Shown: positions 1-9,317, counted from the stretch's first letter. The stretch is DNA of 64,000 nucleotides from Mesorhizobium sp. AR02 (GCF_024746835.1 NZ_CP080531.1:7404088-7468087), one strand, 5' to 3'. The notes: a model not told the origin generated them from the sequence alone. Numbers and translations are program-made.

Positions 1-47
1 AATCTAAGCGTCAAGTTCTGAAAAAGCGCGGGCTGCAATCCTGCTGA
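1..47 (+). other. possible 3' end of a gene entering from the left edge
   Basis: A frame open from the window edge ends at TGA 45-47 and would give a basic tail ending KKRGLQSC. It is too short to assign and could be chance. From 48 to about 136 I see no gene. Confidence 0.2.
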
Positions 48-136
48 GAGGGAGGTGTGGTTCAAGGGGTGACTGATCCCACAACTGATCCCACCTGCAT
101 CCAGCCGACGCATTGTCCGCCGACTATTCTCGTAGG

Positions 137-172
137 CAAAAAACAAGAGCGGCGGGCCAAGCCCACCGCTCT
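137..172 (-). terminator. rho-independent terminator of the small secreted protein genes
   Basis: Inverted arms AGAGCGG (146-152) and CCGCTCT (166-172) enclose a GC-rich loop. Read on the minus strand the hairpin is followed by CTTGTTTTTTG, a U-rich tail. It lies just past the stop of the minus-strand gene ending at 199. Confidence 0.75.
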
Positions 173-198
173 TTGTCGTCTTCCGGGGATTGAAGGAA

Positions 199-426
199 TT
201 AACGGCCCCAGATGCCCTGGCCCGACTGAGCCGGCACGTTGGCATTGGCGTCGCCCTGTGCCTTTACGGACTTGGCGATCGAACCGGTATGCGTGGTGTC
301 GACGTTGGAGGACGACTGGCTGGCAACCGGCTGGTTGACATTGTTGGAGCCATAATTGTCGCTGCCGGCAAAAGCGGTGCCCGTGGCGACGAGGATGGCG
401 GCGGCGGTGAGTGCGATCTTGGTCAT
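199..426 (-). CDS. small secreted protein, DUF680-like (copy 1 of a tandem pair)
   Basis: A 75-residue protein with a clear Sec signal peptide (MTKIALTAAAILVATGTAFA, cleaved before GSDNYG) and a short polar mature part rich in Ser, Asn and Gln. I start it at ATG 426, not the upstream in-frame GTG, because GGAG sits about 9 bases upstream and the signal peptide begins there. The signal peptide and the GSDNYGS segment are almost identical to those of the next gene upstream (475-675), so the two are paralogues. The tail resembles the short DUF680 proteins of Mesorhizobium (from memory). Function unknown; presumably periplasmic or exported. Confidence 0.75.
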   Translation of the reverse strand: MTKIALTAAAILVATGTAFAGSDNYGSNNVNQPVASQSSSNVDTTHTGSIAKSVKAQGDANANVPAQSGQGIWGR

Positions 427-474
427 TTTAAGTACTCCTGAATTCAAGTTTTGAGTTGGTATCGGCAGTCGCGA

Positions 475-675
475 TTAACGGCCGAAGAGGTTGCGATCAG
501 CGCCCTGCGGGGCCTGAACGGACGCAGCGGTCGACTTCGAAGTCGAAGCGGTGACCGAATGGTCGACGGTGGCGGCGGGCTGATTGGCGTTGGCCGAACC
601 ATAATTGTCGCTGCCGGCGAAAGCGGTGCCCGTGGCAACGAGGATGGCGGCGGCGGTAAGAGCGATCTTGGTCAT
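475..675 (-). CDS. small secreted protein, DUF680-like (copy 2 of a tandem pair)
   Basis: A 66-residue paralogue of the neighbouring downstream gene, with the same signal peptide and a mature part starting GSDNYGSANANQPAA. Start ATG 675 has GGAG about 10 bases upstream; the longer frame up to 753 is rejected because it puts the signal peptide internally. The C-terminal halves of the two paralogues have diverged, one ending in GIWGR and the other in NLFGR. The pair may share a transcript ending at the terminator near 137-172. Function unknown. Confidence 0.75.
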   Translation of the reverse strand: MTKIALTAAAILVATGTAFAGSDNYGSANANQPAATVDHSVTASTSKSTAASVQAPQGADRNLFGR

Positions 676-814
676 TTTCTTTACTCCAGTATTTATCTGT
701 CCTGTCCGTCTAGTGGCGTGCCCTTGGGAGGAATTTCGCGTCGCTCGGACCACCCCGAAATAAGGAATGCTTTTTGGGATTACCAGTCGCGTCGGTTTTG
801 CAGAATTTCCTTAT

Positions 815-845
815 ATTATAGACAATGCATGTTGCATCGCAGCAA
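815..845 (-). promoter_or_regulatory. candidate promoter for the small secreted protein genes
   Basis: On the minus strand a perfect TATAAT (815-820) is preceded by TTGCTG (840-845) with a 19-base spacer. It lies about 140 bases upstream of the ATG at 675. The spacer is longer than ideal, so this is a by-eye candidate only. Confidence 0.35.
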
Positions 846-958
846 TTTTGATACGATTTATGCAATGATTTCAGCCTACTAAACTCAGCGCCTCTAACGA
901 AGCCGGAGTGCTTTTGGAGACCATTGTTCACCGTTTGCGATACAATCTGTCAAATCAG

Positions 959-975
959 AACCGAACCGTTCGGTT
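959..975. promoter_or_regulatory. inverted repeat AACCGAA-CCG-TTCGGTT, candidate operator
   Basis: Perfect 7-bp arms with a 3-bp spacer, the architecture of a TetR-type or other dimeric repressor site. It lies about 180 bp upstream of the response regulator gene. No TetR gene is adjacent, so the binding protein is unknown. Confidence 0.5.
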
Positions 976-1155
976 CGATTTGTGGACAAAAATAGGCCGA
1001 TCCGCACTTGCAAGGATCTGCTGTTACCCCTGGCCATGACCGCATTTGTCTTGCGTTGAGATCAATCCTGTCGCTCATTCAGGAGAGATCAGGGGTGCCA
1101 CGGCCTATCAAGCCCAAGGCGATCCGCTGGGGATGAGATCCGGACTGCCATAGAT

Positions 1156-1833
1156 ATGCGACTGCTGCTTGTTGAGGACAATCGTGAACTGGCCGACTGG
1201 CTGGGCAAGACCCTGCGTCAGGCGAATTACGTGGTCGACATTGTTCATGACGGCGAGGACGTCGAGCACGCGCTTGCCGCGGGCGATCATGCGCTCGTCA
1301 TCCTCGACCTGGCGCTGCCGCGCATGGGCGGGATGGAGGTGCTGCGCATGCTGCGGGCGCGCGGCAATGCCGTGCCGGTGATCGTGCTGACCGCCAATGC
1401 CAGCCTCGACGGCCGGGTCAAGGGCCTCAATGAGGGCGCCGACGACTATCTGGCCAAGCCCTTCCAGATCGAGGAGCTCGAGGCGCGCATCCGCGTGCAG
1501 CTACGCCGCGCCAATGACCGTACCGCGCCTGTCGTTGCCTGTGGCGATCTCGTCTTCGACACCAACACAAGGCTGTTTTCGCTCGCCGGCGAACCACTGG
1601 CGCTGACACCGCGCGAACATGCGGTGCTGGAGCAATTGATGGTCAAAGCCGGGCGCACCGTGAGCAAGGCAGCACTTTCGGCGGCGATCTACGATTTCGA
1701 AACCGACGCCGACCCCAGCGCCATCGAGATCTATGTGCACCGTGTGCGCAAAAAGCTCGAGGGGTCGCGGGTCCGTATCGTCACGCTGCGCGGCCTCGGC
1801 TATCTGTTGCGCCATGACGATCTGGCGCCATGA
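1156..1833 (+). CDS. OmpR-family response regulator (TctD-like)
   Basis: A 225-residue two-domain regulator. The receiver domain has the acidic pair (E7, D8), phospho-acceptor D51 in VILDLALPR, T79 and K101 in LAKPF. The C-terminal half is an OmpR/PhoB winged helix ending in VTLRGLGYLL. Its stop overlaps the ATG of the sensor kinase gene (ATGA), so the two are translationally coupled. By family it resembles TctD/QseB-type regulators. The target is probably the NitT/TauT-type ABC importer encoded convergently just downstream; this is inferred from position only. Confidence 0.9.
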   Translation: MRLLLVEDNRELADWLGKTLRQANYVVDIVHDGEDVEHALAAGDHALVILDLALPRMGGMEVLRMLRARGNAVPVIVLTANASLDGRVKGLNEGADDYLAKPFQIEELEARIRVQLRRANDRTAPVVACGDLVFDTNTRLFSLAGEPLALTPREHAVLEQLMVKAGRTVSKAALSAAIYDFETDADPSAIEIYVHRVRKKLEGSRVRIVTLRGLGYLLRHDDLAP

Positions 1834-3188
1834 GGATTAACAGTCTCCGCTTACAGCTTTTGGGCTGGGTGGTGTTGCCGCTCGTCGGGCTCGCGACCAT
1901 CAATCTGTGGACCAGCCACCGCAACGCGCTGGCAACCGCGGACCTTGTCACCGACCGCATGCTGATGGGCTCGGCGCGAGCTATTGCCGAACGTGTCGCC
2001 GTGGCCGACGGCGTACTCGACGCCACGATACCGCCGGCGGCGATCGAAATGTTCGATACCGGCGACCAGGACAGCGTCTACTACCATGTCAAGACGGCTG
2101 GAGGGCGGCTGCTGACCGGCTACCCGGACCTGCCGGAGGCACCGAAGTCTTCCAACACGGAGGCAAGCTATCGCGACCATCGGCTGAGGCTGCTTACCTT
2201 CAGCCACACGGTGGTCGGTGCCGGCAACGATTCGCCGATCACCGTTACCGTCGGCGTCTCGCTTGCCGGACACGACGCCATGGTGCGGCGTCTTTGGTTT
2301 GGCGCCTTTGCCCAGCAGCTGGCGCTGGTGGCGATTGCGGGCTTGTTCGTTCTGCTGGGTCTGCATCGTGGCCTCGCACCCTTGATCCGCTTGCGCGACG
2401 CGGTGCGCTCGCCGCGCCGAAGCGACCTTGACCCCGTCGAAGTGCCGGGCGCGCAGAACGAGATCCGCCCGCTGATCGACGCGCTGAACGCCTATATGGA
2501 GCGGGTGCGGGCGCAGATGGCGGCGCAGCGCCGCTTCATCGCCAATGCGGCGCACCAATTGCGCACCCCACTGGCACTGCTGTCGACGCAAGCGAGCTAT
2601 GCGCTTCGCGAAACTGTCCCCGACGCGCGCCACGAGGCGCTGGTGGCGCTGCAGGCCAGCTCCGGCAAGCTGGCGCGGTTGGCCGAACAGTTGCTCACCC
2701 TGTCGCGGGCGGAACCGGGCAGCCGGCGGCCGCGCGCCGACCGCATCGACCTGACCGAAGCCGCCCGGCACGTGCTGGAAACGCAGGCGCCGACAGCGAT
2801 CGGTCGCAACATCGATCTCGGCCTCGAAGAGGCAGGCCCTGTGCCGGTCATCGGCGACGGCACCATGCTGCGCGAGATGATCGTCAACCTCGTCGACAAC
2901 GCGCTGCGCTACTCCCGGGCCGGCGGCAGCGTCACGGTGAAGCTGACGGCCATTGACGACGAAGCCGTGCTGACGGTCGCCGACGACGGACCCGGCATTC
3001 CGGCGGACGAGCGCGACCACGTGTTCGAGCGCTTCTATCGCATTGCCGGTTCGACCGAGGAAGGCAGCGGGCTTGGCCTCGCCATCGTGCGCGAGGTCGT
3101 CGAGAATGCCGCCGGCCGCGTCACCCTCGGGGATGGCGCGGCCGGCGGTCTGGTGGTTGAAGTGCGGCTGCCGCTGGCGAGCGGCTAG
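1830..3188 (+). CDS. sensor histidine kinase (TctE-like)
   Basis: A 452-residue membrane kinase: TM1 at about residues 8-27, a periplasmic sensor of about 130 residues resembling the TctE-type N-terminal domain, TM2 at about 160-179, HAMP-like linker, then the DHp domain with phospho-accepting H242 in AAHQLRTPLAL. The ATPase domain shows an N box (VNLVDNALRYS), G1 (DDGPGIP), F box (FERFYR) and G2 (GSGLGLAIV). It overlaps the regulator gene by four bases. All catalytic motifs are present. The signal is unknown, though TctE relatives sense tricarboxylates. Confidence 0.92.
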   Translation: MRINSLRLQLLGWVVLPLVGLATINLWTSHRNALATADLVTDRMLMGSARAIAERVAVADGVLDATIPPAAIEMFDTGDQDSVYYHVKTAGGRLLTGYPDLPEAPKSSNTEASYRDHRLRLLTFSHTVVGAGNDSPITVTVGVSLAGHDAMVRRLWFGAFAQQLALVAIAGLFVLLGLHRGLAPLIRLRDAVRSPRRSDLDPVEVPGAQNEIRPLIDALNAYMERVRAQMAAQRRFIANAAHQLRTPLALLSTQASYALRETVPDARHEALVALQASSGKLARLAEQLLTLSRAEPGSRRPRADRIDLTEAARHVLETQAPTAIGRNIDLGLEEAGPVPVIGDGTMLREMIVNLVDNALRYSRAGGSVTVKLTAIDDEAVLTVADDGPGIPADERDHVFERFYRIAGSTEEGSGLGLAIVREVVENAAGRVTLGDGAAGGLVVEVRLPLASG

Positions 3189-3196
3189 CGTATCGC

Positions 3197-4075
3197 TCAC
3201 TGCGTCTCATTCAGTGGCTGGGGGCGCCATTTTGCGAGGCGGTTCTCGACCATCGTCATCAGGTACTCGGCACCGAGCGCCACCACCATGACGATGACGA
3301 TCGCGGCGTACATGCCGGCAGCGTCGAAGGACCCCTTGGCGATGTTGATCAGCAGGCCGATGCCGAAGCGTGCGCCGACGAACTCGCCAACGATCGCGCC
3401 GATGATGGCAAAGCCGAAGCTGACATGCAGGCTGGCGAAGATCCAGCTCATCGCCGAAGGGACAATCACCGAGCGGGTCAATTGCCAGTTGGACGCGCCG
3501 AGGATGCGGGCATTGGCGATCATAGCCCTGTCGGCTTCCCGCACGCCCTGGAATGCGTTGTGGAAGACGACAAAGAAAACCATCACGAAGGCAAGCGCCA
3601 CTTTCGAAGCGAGACCGAGGCCAAGGATCATGATGAAGATCGGCGCCAGAACCACGCGCGGAATGGAATTGATCACCTTGATGTAGATCGAGAAAATGTC
3701 GGCGGCCATCCGGTTGCGGCCGAGAGCGACGCCGATGATGATACCGGCGACCGAGCCGGTCGCGAAGCCGATGACCGACTCCTCCATGGTGACATAGAGA
3801 TGGTACCAGAGCGGCCCCTCGGACGTTCCTTCCGTCGTCCATTCATAGAGCCGCTGCGCGATCGCGCTGGGCATCGCGTAGAAGAACGGATCGATCCAGG
3901 CCATGCGCGCAGCGACTTCCCAAAGGCCGAGAAAGGCAACGAGAATGGCGACCCGCCAGAACATCACGGTGCGGCGGCGATGCTGTGCCGCCTTGGCGGC
4001 GGCCGCTTCGATTTCCGCGTCTGATGTACCGGGCTTGAAAGCCCCTGCTCTGATGTCGATGGCGGCATCTGTCAT
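3197..4075 (-). CDS. ABC transporter permease, NitT/TauT (SsuC/TauC) type
   Basis: A 292-residue inner-membrane protein with about six hydrophobic segments and a BPD_transp_1 core. It follows the ATPase gene with an 11-bp gap and is the last gene of a substrate-binding protein, ATPase, permease operon. It ends only 8 bp from the sensor-kinase stop, tail to tail. Relatives import nitrate, sulfonates, taurine, pyrimidine precursors or aromatic acids. The substrate cannot be read from the sequence. Confidence 0.9.
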   Translation of the reverse strand: MTDAAIDIRAGAFKPGTSDAEIEAAAAKAAQHRRRTVMFWRVAILVAFLGLWEVAARMAWIDPFFYAMPSAIAQRLYEWTTEGTSEGPLWYHLYVTMEESVIGFATGSVAGIIIGVALGRNRMAADIFSIYIKVINSIPRVVLAPIFIMILGLGLASKVALAFVMVFFVVFHNAFQGVREADRAMIANARILGASNWQLTRSVIVPSAMSWIFASLHVSFGFAIIGAIVGEFVGARFGIGLLINIAKGSFDAAGMYAAIVIVMVVALGAEYLMTMVENRLAKWRPQPLNETQ

Positions 4076-4086
4076 GGCTTTCCTCC

Positions 4087-4896
4087 TCAGGCTGCCGCAC
4101 GCGCATAGCTGGTCTCGACCTCTTCCTTGAGGTCGGCCCAGATGGTGCGCGAGTAATCGATGAAGCTCTGCTCGTAGCGGATATCGGCGACGATGCGCGG
4201 GCGCGGCAGATCGATCGTGTAGACCGACTTTACGGTGGCCGGCCCGGCGGTCAGGACATAGACCTTGTCGGCGAGCGCGATCGCCTCCTCAAGATCATGC
4301 GTGACGAAGACCACGGAAGCCTTTGCCTGCGACCACAGGCGCAGCAATTCCTCGTGCATCAGCACGCGTGTCTGCACGTCAAGCGCTGAAAACGGCTCGT
4401 CCATGAGCAGGATTTCCGGACCGTTTATGAAAGTCTGGGCCAGCGCCACGCGCTTGCGCATGCCGCCGGAAAGCTGGTGTGGATAATGTTGCTCGAAACG
4501 CGACAGGCCGACGCGTGCCAGCCAGTCATGTGCCGCGGCCGTGGCGTCCGACTTGGCCCTGCCGCGAAAGAGCGGGCCGGCCATCACGTTCTCGATCACG
4601 GTTCGCCAGGGAAACAGGGCATCGCTTTGGAAAACAAAACCGATGCGCGGGTCTATTCCCTTGACGGGCGCGCCCATGACACGGACCTCGCCGGCACTTG
4701 GGCTTGCTAGCCCCGTGACGAGGTTGAGGGTGGTGGACTTTCCGCAACCGGTTGGACCGACTACGGCGACGAATTCGCCGCGCTCGACGGTCATGGTGAA
4801 ATCGCGCAGCGCCGTCAGTGATTTGCCGGTGGGCGAGAGGAACCGCCGACTGACATTGATAAGTTCGATCGCTGGTGTGGTCTTTTCAGGGGCCAT
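4087..4896 (-). CDS. ABC transporter ATP-binding protein, NitT/TauT type
   Basis: A 269-residue ATPase with Walker [10 protein letters not shown] (residues 47-55), signature [13 protein letters not shown], Walker [14 protein letters not shown] and the H-loop VTHDLEEA. I start it at ATG 4896, which has CGGAG about 8 bases upstream; the frame extends further to 4953 but that part looks like non-coding sequence. It should power the permease at 3197-4075. Confidence 0.93.
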   Translation of the reverse strand: MAPEKTTPAIELINVSRRFLSPTGKSLTALRDFTMTVERGEFVAVVGPTGCGKSTTLNLVTGLASPSAGEVRVMGAPVKGIDPRIGFVFQSDALFPWRTVIENVMAGPLFRGRAKSDATAAAHDWLARVGLSRFEQHYPHQLSGGMRKRVALAQTFINGPEILLMDEPFSALDVQTRVLMHEELLRLWSQAKASVVFVTHDLEEAIALADKVYVLTAGPATVKSVYTIDLPRPRIVADIRYEQSFIDYSRTIWADLKEEVETSYARAAA

Positions 4897-5001
4897 GGTG
4901 GAACTCCGGGTTCGAGCGGACGCCAGCCGTCGGCCAGGGCCGCCGGACGTCAAGAACTGACGATTGCCGGCGCGATGCCTTCATCGCGCCGGCTCGGCCT
5001 G

Positions 5002-6015
5002 CTACTTGGCGTTCTTGACGAATTCCGAGGTGTAGGTCTTAGAGAGGTCGATCTGCTTGCCCTGCAGTTCCTTCTTGAAGGCTGAAAGAACCGTCAGCAC
5101 CGTCTCCGGTCCACCTGCAGGCATGATCCCGTCAGGGGTGAACATCGCCTTGCCGGCATCGAGGGCCTTCACATAGCCTTCCTTGTCGCCGACATAGTAG
5201 TCCTTCGGCATCTTGTCGGCGATCTCGGCGCCGCTATGCGTGTTGATGAACTTCTGTGTCTTGACGAAGGCATTGGCCAGCTTCTGCACGGTGTCCTTAT
5301 GCGCTTCGACCCAGTCGGTCTGCATATAGAGGGATGCGGCCGGGTAAGTGCCGCCGAGCGCAGCCTTGGTGCCCTCCATTGTGCGCATATCGATAAGAAC
5401 GGTCGCTTCGCCGGTTTTTAGCAGCCGGGTGATCGTCGGCTCGGTCGTCATGCCTGCCTGGATCTTGTCCTGCTGCATGGCGGCGATGAAGGTGGTGCCG
5501 GCGCCAACCGGAACCGAGGTAAATTCGCCGAGCTTCAAGCCGTTCTTGACGGCGAGATATTCCGTAAGAAAATTCGTCGATGAGCCCAGACCGGTCACGC
5601 CCAGGCTCTTTCCCTTGAAGTCGGCGGGTGATTTGATCTCCGGATGTTTCGTCGAAACCAGCTCGACCTCGCCCGGCGCCTGGCTGAACTGGACGATGGA
5701 TTCGACGAATTTGCCTTTTGCCTGCAGATCGATGCAGTGATCGTAGAAGCCGACAACTCCTTGCACGGCACCAGCGAGCATCTCGTTTTCGGCGTCGACG
5801 CCGGCCGGTTCATTCAGCAATTCGACGTCGAGGCCCTCATCCTTGAAGTAGCCGAGCGCCTCGGTCAGCTTGGCGGGCAGATAGATCTGTTTTTCGTAGC
5901 CGCCGACCATGATGGAGATTTTTTCGTCGGCGCGTGCGGATGGCGCGGACAAGGCCATGGTGGCGACGAGTGCGGTTGTGGCGGCTGAATCAAGCAGAAT
6001 TCGCGCGAGCGACAT
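5002..6015 (-). CDS. ABC transporter substrate-binding protein, NMT1/TauA family
   Basis: A 337-residue periplasmic binding protein: signal peptide of about 29 residues ending SAPSARA, then the NMT1-like fold beginning EKISIMVGGYEKQIYLPAKL. Start ATG 6015 has GGGAAGAGG just upstream. It is first in the importer operon, with the ATPase gene about 105 bp downstream. The ligand is unknown; the family includes binders of nitrate, sulfonates and hydroxymethylpyrimidine. Confidence 0.9.
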   Translation of the reverse strand: MSLARILLDSAATTALVATMALSAPSARADEKISIMVGGYEKQIYLPAKLTEALGYFKDEGLDVELLNEPAGVDAENEMLAGAVQGVVGFYDHCIDLQAKGKFVESIVQFSQAPGEVELVSTKHPEIKSPADFKGKSLGVTGLGSSTNFLTEYLAVKNGLKLGEFTSVPVGAGTTFIAAMQQDKIQAGMTTEPTITRLLKTGEATVLIDMRTMEGTKAALGGTYPAASLYMQTDWVEAHKDTVQKLANAFVKTQKFINTHSGAEIADKMPKDYYVGDKEGYVKALDAGKAMFTPDGIMPAGGPETVLTVLSAFKKELQGKQIDLSKTYTSEFVKNAK

Positions 6016-6110
6016 GGCCTCTTCCCTTTGTTCGTTTCCCGCGCCCCTCTCTCTCCCATCGCTTTTGCACGACAATATGGGGGCGCCAATCAACAGTTAT
6101 GGCACCAACC

Positions 6111-6164
6111 TTTCAGCCAGCTTTCAAGGAAAAGCTGAAAATCAAGCTTACAGATTGGTAAGCT
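6111..6164. promoter_or_regulatory. two inverted repeats upstream of the ABC importer operon
   Basis: TTTCAGC (6111-6117) pairs with GCTGAAA (6134-6140), and AGCTTAC (6145-6151) pairs perfectly with GTAAGCT (6158-6164). They lie 95-150 bp upstream of the binding-protein start, in the interval before the dapB stop. They could be regulator sites or bidirectional RNA hairpins. Confidence 0.4.
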
Positions 6165-6200
6165 GCGGCTAGCGGACATGCCGCGACAGCGCACGCCTGC

Positions 6201-6977
6201 TCAATCGTTCAGCCCAAGCACGTCGCGCATATCGTATTCGCCGGGCGAGCGTCCCGACACCCAGAGTGCCGCGGCGATCGCGCCACGCGCGAACATGATG
6301 CGGTCGCCGGCCGCATGCGACAGAGTAACAAGCTCGCCTTCGGCACAGAAGCTGACGCTGTGCTCGCCGACAATGCTGCCGCCGCGAACCACCGCAAAAC
6401 CGATCTCGCCGGCCGTACGCGCTCCGGTGACGCCGTCGCGGACGCGCCTCGCCACCGCGTCCAGTGCGACGCTGCGTCCGCCGGCAACGGCCTGCCCCAG
6501 CATCAGCGCGGTGCCTGACGGCGCGTCGATCTTGTGGCGGTGATGTGCCTCGAAAATCTCGGCATCCCAGTCCTTGGGATCGAGCGCTCTCGCCGCCTGT
6601 TCGACCAGTCCGACCAGCATGTTCAGGCCAAGCGAAAAGCTGCCGGAGCGGACGATGGGAATCGTTTTCGCTGCGTCGGCGATGGTGGCCAGGTCGGCCG
6701 CGTCGAATCCGGTCGACCCGATCACCAGGGCTGGTCCACCGCGCTTTGCACAGAAGCTGGCCAGATCGGCGGAGGCGGCTGGCGTGGTGAAATCGATGAC
6801 CACATCGGCCATGGCAAGCGCCTCGTCGCGGCTCACCAGCCCGTCGCCGACGCTGCCTGGTCGGTGGAAGCGGGCGGCGAGTGCCAGCCGCGGATCGGCC
6901 TGCACGGCCTCCGCCATCTGGCGGCCCATGCGGCCCAGCGCCCCGGCGATGGCGACCCTGATCGGCGATTGGGACAC
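6201..6977 (-). CDS. dapB: 4-hydroxy-tetrahydrodipicolinate reductase
   Basis: Catalyses the NAD(P)H-dependent reduction step of the diaminopimelate/lysine pathway in the cytoplasm. The 258-residue length fits DapB. The Rossmann motif [10 protein letters not shown] is at residues 11-20 and the signature [15 protein letters not shown] at about 143-157 includes catalytic H145 and K149. It lies 18 bp downstream of a helicase gene on the same strand. Nothing is missing; it looks intact and housekeeping. Confidence 0.95.
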   Translation of the reverse strand: MSQSPIRVAIAGALGRMGRQMAEAVQADPRLALAARFHRPGSVGDGLVSRDEALAMADVVIDFTTPAASADLASFCAKRGGPALVIGSTGFDAADLATIADAAKTIPIVRSGSFSLGLNMLVGLVEQAARALDPKDWDAEIFEAHHRHKIDAPSGTALMLGQAVAGGRSVALDAVARRVRDGVTGARTAGEIGFAVVRGGSIVGEHSVSFCAEGELVTLSHAAGDRIMFARGAIAAALWVSGRSPGEYDMRDVLGLND

Positions 6978-6995
6978 GGCGCTATCCCCTTGCGA

Positions 6996-9089
6996 CTATT
7001 TCCACATGCCACGCATGCGCGCGCCGATGTCGACGCGCACTTCCGGCCGGGGCGCTCTGCCCTGTGCGGCTTGCGCGCTCGGCCATGAAACCTGCTGGAA
7101 CGCGGCGAGGATTGAGGCCGGGATGAAGCGGGTGCGCGAAGCATAGAGATGGCGGTCGCCGCGCGCCGCCTGGCCGTGCGGAAAGAAACGCTGCGGCATG
7201 ACCAGGTTGAGATTGTCCTTGGCCCTGGTCATCGCGACGTAGAGCAGCCGGCGCTCCTCCTCGATATCCTCCTTGGTGCCGACGCCGAGATCGGCCGGGA
7301 TGCAGCCGTCGACGGTGTTGAGCACGAAGACATTCTTCCACTCCTGGCCCTTGGCCGAGTGGATGGTCGACAGGATCAGATAGTCCTCGTCGCGATGCGG
7401 CGGGCCGGCCTGGTCGCTGGTCGCGTCCGGCGGATCGAGAGTCAGTTCGGTCAGGAACCGTTCGCGCGAAGCATAGCCCGACCCGATCTGCTCGAGCTGC
7501 AACAGGTCGGCGCGGCGCGTGATCGCGTCCTCGTGGATACGCTCCAGATGCGGCTCGTACCACAGCCTGACCTGTTCAAGGTCGGCCGGCCATTTGGCGC
7601 CGGCCCGCAGGCCGGAATAGAGCGAGACGAAACCCGGCCAATCATCGGCAGCGCGCTGGGGTGGGCGCCAGCCGGCGAGGCCCATCGCCTCGTCAAGCGC
7701 CGTCGTCATCGTCTCGACGATCTGCGCGGCAGCCGAAGGGCCGATCCCCGGCATCAGCTGCAGCACGCGGAAACCGGCGACGCGGTCGCGCGGGTTTTCG
7801 GCGAAGCGCAGCACCGCCAGCACGTCCTTGACGTGAGCGGCATCGAGGAATTTCAGCCCGCCGAACTTGACGAAGGGAATGTTGCGCCGCGTCAGCTCGA
7901 TTTCCAGCGGCCCGCTGTGGTGCGAAGCGCGAAACAGCACCGCCTGCGATTTCAGCGCCGTACCGGCCTCGCGCTCAGCTAAGATGGTGTCGCAGACGAA
8001 GTTGGCCTGCTCGACCTCGTCGCGCACGCTGACCAGCCTTGGCTTGTCGGTGGATTTGCGCTCCGACCACAGGTTCTTGGTGAAGCGCTCCGAGGCCTCG
8101 CCGATCACCGCATTGGCGGCGGCCAGAATGGTCTCTGTCGAGCGATAATTGCGCTCCAGCATCACCACATCGGCGGCCTGAGCGAACTGCTTGGGGAAGT
8201 CGAGGATGTTGCGCACCTCGGCGGCGCGGAACGAATAGATCGACTGCGCATCGTCGCCGACCACCGTCAGCCCGGCGCCGTCGGGTTTCAACGCCATCAG
8301 GATCGAGGCCTGCAGCCGGTTGGTGTCCTGGTATTCGTCGACCAACACATGGTCGAAACGCCCGCCGAGATGCGCCGCTATTTCCGGCTCGGCCGCCATC
8401 TGCGCCCAATAGAGCAGCAGATCATCATAATCGAGCACGTTCTGCGCCTGTTTGGCCTCGACATAGCCTGCGAACAACAGCTTGAGCTGATCGGCCCAGC
8501 CGGCGCACCAGGGAAAGGCCGACCCCAGCACTTCGCCGAGCGGTGCCTGCGCGTTGACGGCGCGCGAATAGATGGCAAGGCAGGTGCCTTTGGTGGGGAA
8601 GCGCGCCTCCGTCCTGGAGAAACCGAGTTCGTGGCGCACGAGATTCATCAGGTCGGCGGAATCCTCGCGGTCATGGATGGTGAAGGCCGGATCGAGGCCG
8701 ATCTCCAGCGCATAGTCTCGCAACAGCCGGGCGCCGATGCCGTGAAAGGTGCCGGCCCAGGTCAGTGCATCGGTGATCACCGCGGCGTCGCGGCCGAGCA
8801 CTTCGCCTGCGATGCGCTCGACACGCCTGGCCATTTCGGACGCGGCGCGTCGCGAGAAGGTCATCAGCAGGATACGGCGCGGGTCGGCGCCCTTGACGAT
8901 GAGATGGGCGACGCGATGCGCCAGCGTGTTGGTCTTGCCCGAGCCGGCGCCGGCAATGACCAGCAAAGGACCTGCAATCTTGCCGTCGCCATGCTCGACG
9001 GCCTGGCGCTGAGCGTCGTTCAGCCGGGCAAGATAGGCGGGCGCGACGGGCGATTCCAAAAAGGTCGAATCATGGGCGGCTAGGTTCAT
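6996..9089 (-). CDS. UvrD/Rep-family ATP-dependent DNA helicase
   Basis: A 697-residue superfamily 1A helicase. Walker A is AGAGSGKTNT (about residues 46-55), the Q motif LNDAQRQAVEHG precedes it, motif II is VLVDEYQDTN, motif III GDDAQSIYSFR, motif V STIHSAKGQEW and motif VI LLYVAMTRAKDNL. It should unwind DNA 3' to 5' in repair or replication. It has the full motif set and is slightly shorter than E. coli UvrD. It may be a second UvrD-like helicase rather than UvrD itself. Confidence 0.92.
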   Translation of the reverse strand: MNLAAHDSTFLESPVAPAYLARLNDAQRQAVEHGDGKIAGPLLVIAGAGSGKTNTLAHRVAHLIVKGADPRRILLMTFSRRAASEMARRVERIAGEVLGRDAAVITDALTWAGTFHGIGARLLRDYALEIGLDPAFTIHDREDSADLMNLVRHELGFSRTEARFPTKGTCLAIYSRAVNAQAPLGEVLGSAFPWCAGWADQLKLLFAGYVEAKQAQNVLDYDDLLLYWAQMAAEPEIAAHLGGRFDHVLVDEYQDTNRLQASILMALKPDGAGLTVVGDDAQSIYSFRAAEVRNILDFPKQFAQAADVVMLERNYRSTETILAAANAVIGEASERFTKNLWSERKSTDKPRLVSVRDEVEQANFVCDTILAEREAGTALKSQAVLFRASHHSGPLEIELTRRNIPFVKFGGLKFLDAAHVKDVLAVLRFAENPRDRVAGFRVLQLMPGIGPSAAAQIVETMTTALDEAMGLAGWRPPQRAADDWPGFVSLYSGLRAGAKWPADLEQVRLWYEPHLERIHEDAITRRADLLQLEQIGSGYASRERFLTELTLDPPDATSDQAGPPHRDEDYLILSTIHSAKGQEWKNVFVLNTVDGCIPADLGVGTKEDIEEERRLLYVAMTRAKDNLNLVMPQRFFPHGQAARGDRHLYASRTRFIPASILAAFQQVSWPSAQAAQGRAPRPEVRVDIGARMRGMWK

Positions 9090-9143
9090 CGCCCATCAAG
9101 CATCGTTTCCGCTTTGTTCGCAACAAGGAAGCGGTCCGACGAA

Positions 9144-9317
9144 TTAGCGCCGGGGATCGACACCCATGGCCGCCGATTGTCGGCGCAGAGCGTCGCGGTC
9201 GCTTCTCGATGCGGGCAACAGAAGGGGATCGACGTCGCCGGGCACGTCATCGATCATCCTGCGCGCGAGGCGGTAGGTGAGAAAGGCAAAGGTGCCGGCC
9301 AGAAGCAAACGGATCAT
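9144..9317 (-). CDS. small membrane protein of unknown function
   Basis: A 57-residue product starting MIRLLLAGTFAFLTYRLARR, one N-terminal membrane helix followed by a charged tail ending AMGVDPRR. Start ATG 9317 has GAGGAG about 10 bases upstream, a good ribosome site. No family recognised. Confidence 0.55.
   Translation of the reverse strand: MIRLLLAGTFAFLTYRLARRMIDDVPGDVDPLLLPASRSDRDALRRQSAAMGVDPRR

Larger units (their letters stand above)
676..1155. other. 480-bp intergenic region between divergent genes
   Basis: No convincing gene. It holds an AT-rich stretch near 770-870 that probably drives the small secreted proteins leftward, and a perfect inverted repeat at 959-975 on the side of the two-component system. 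Confidence 0.6.
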
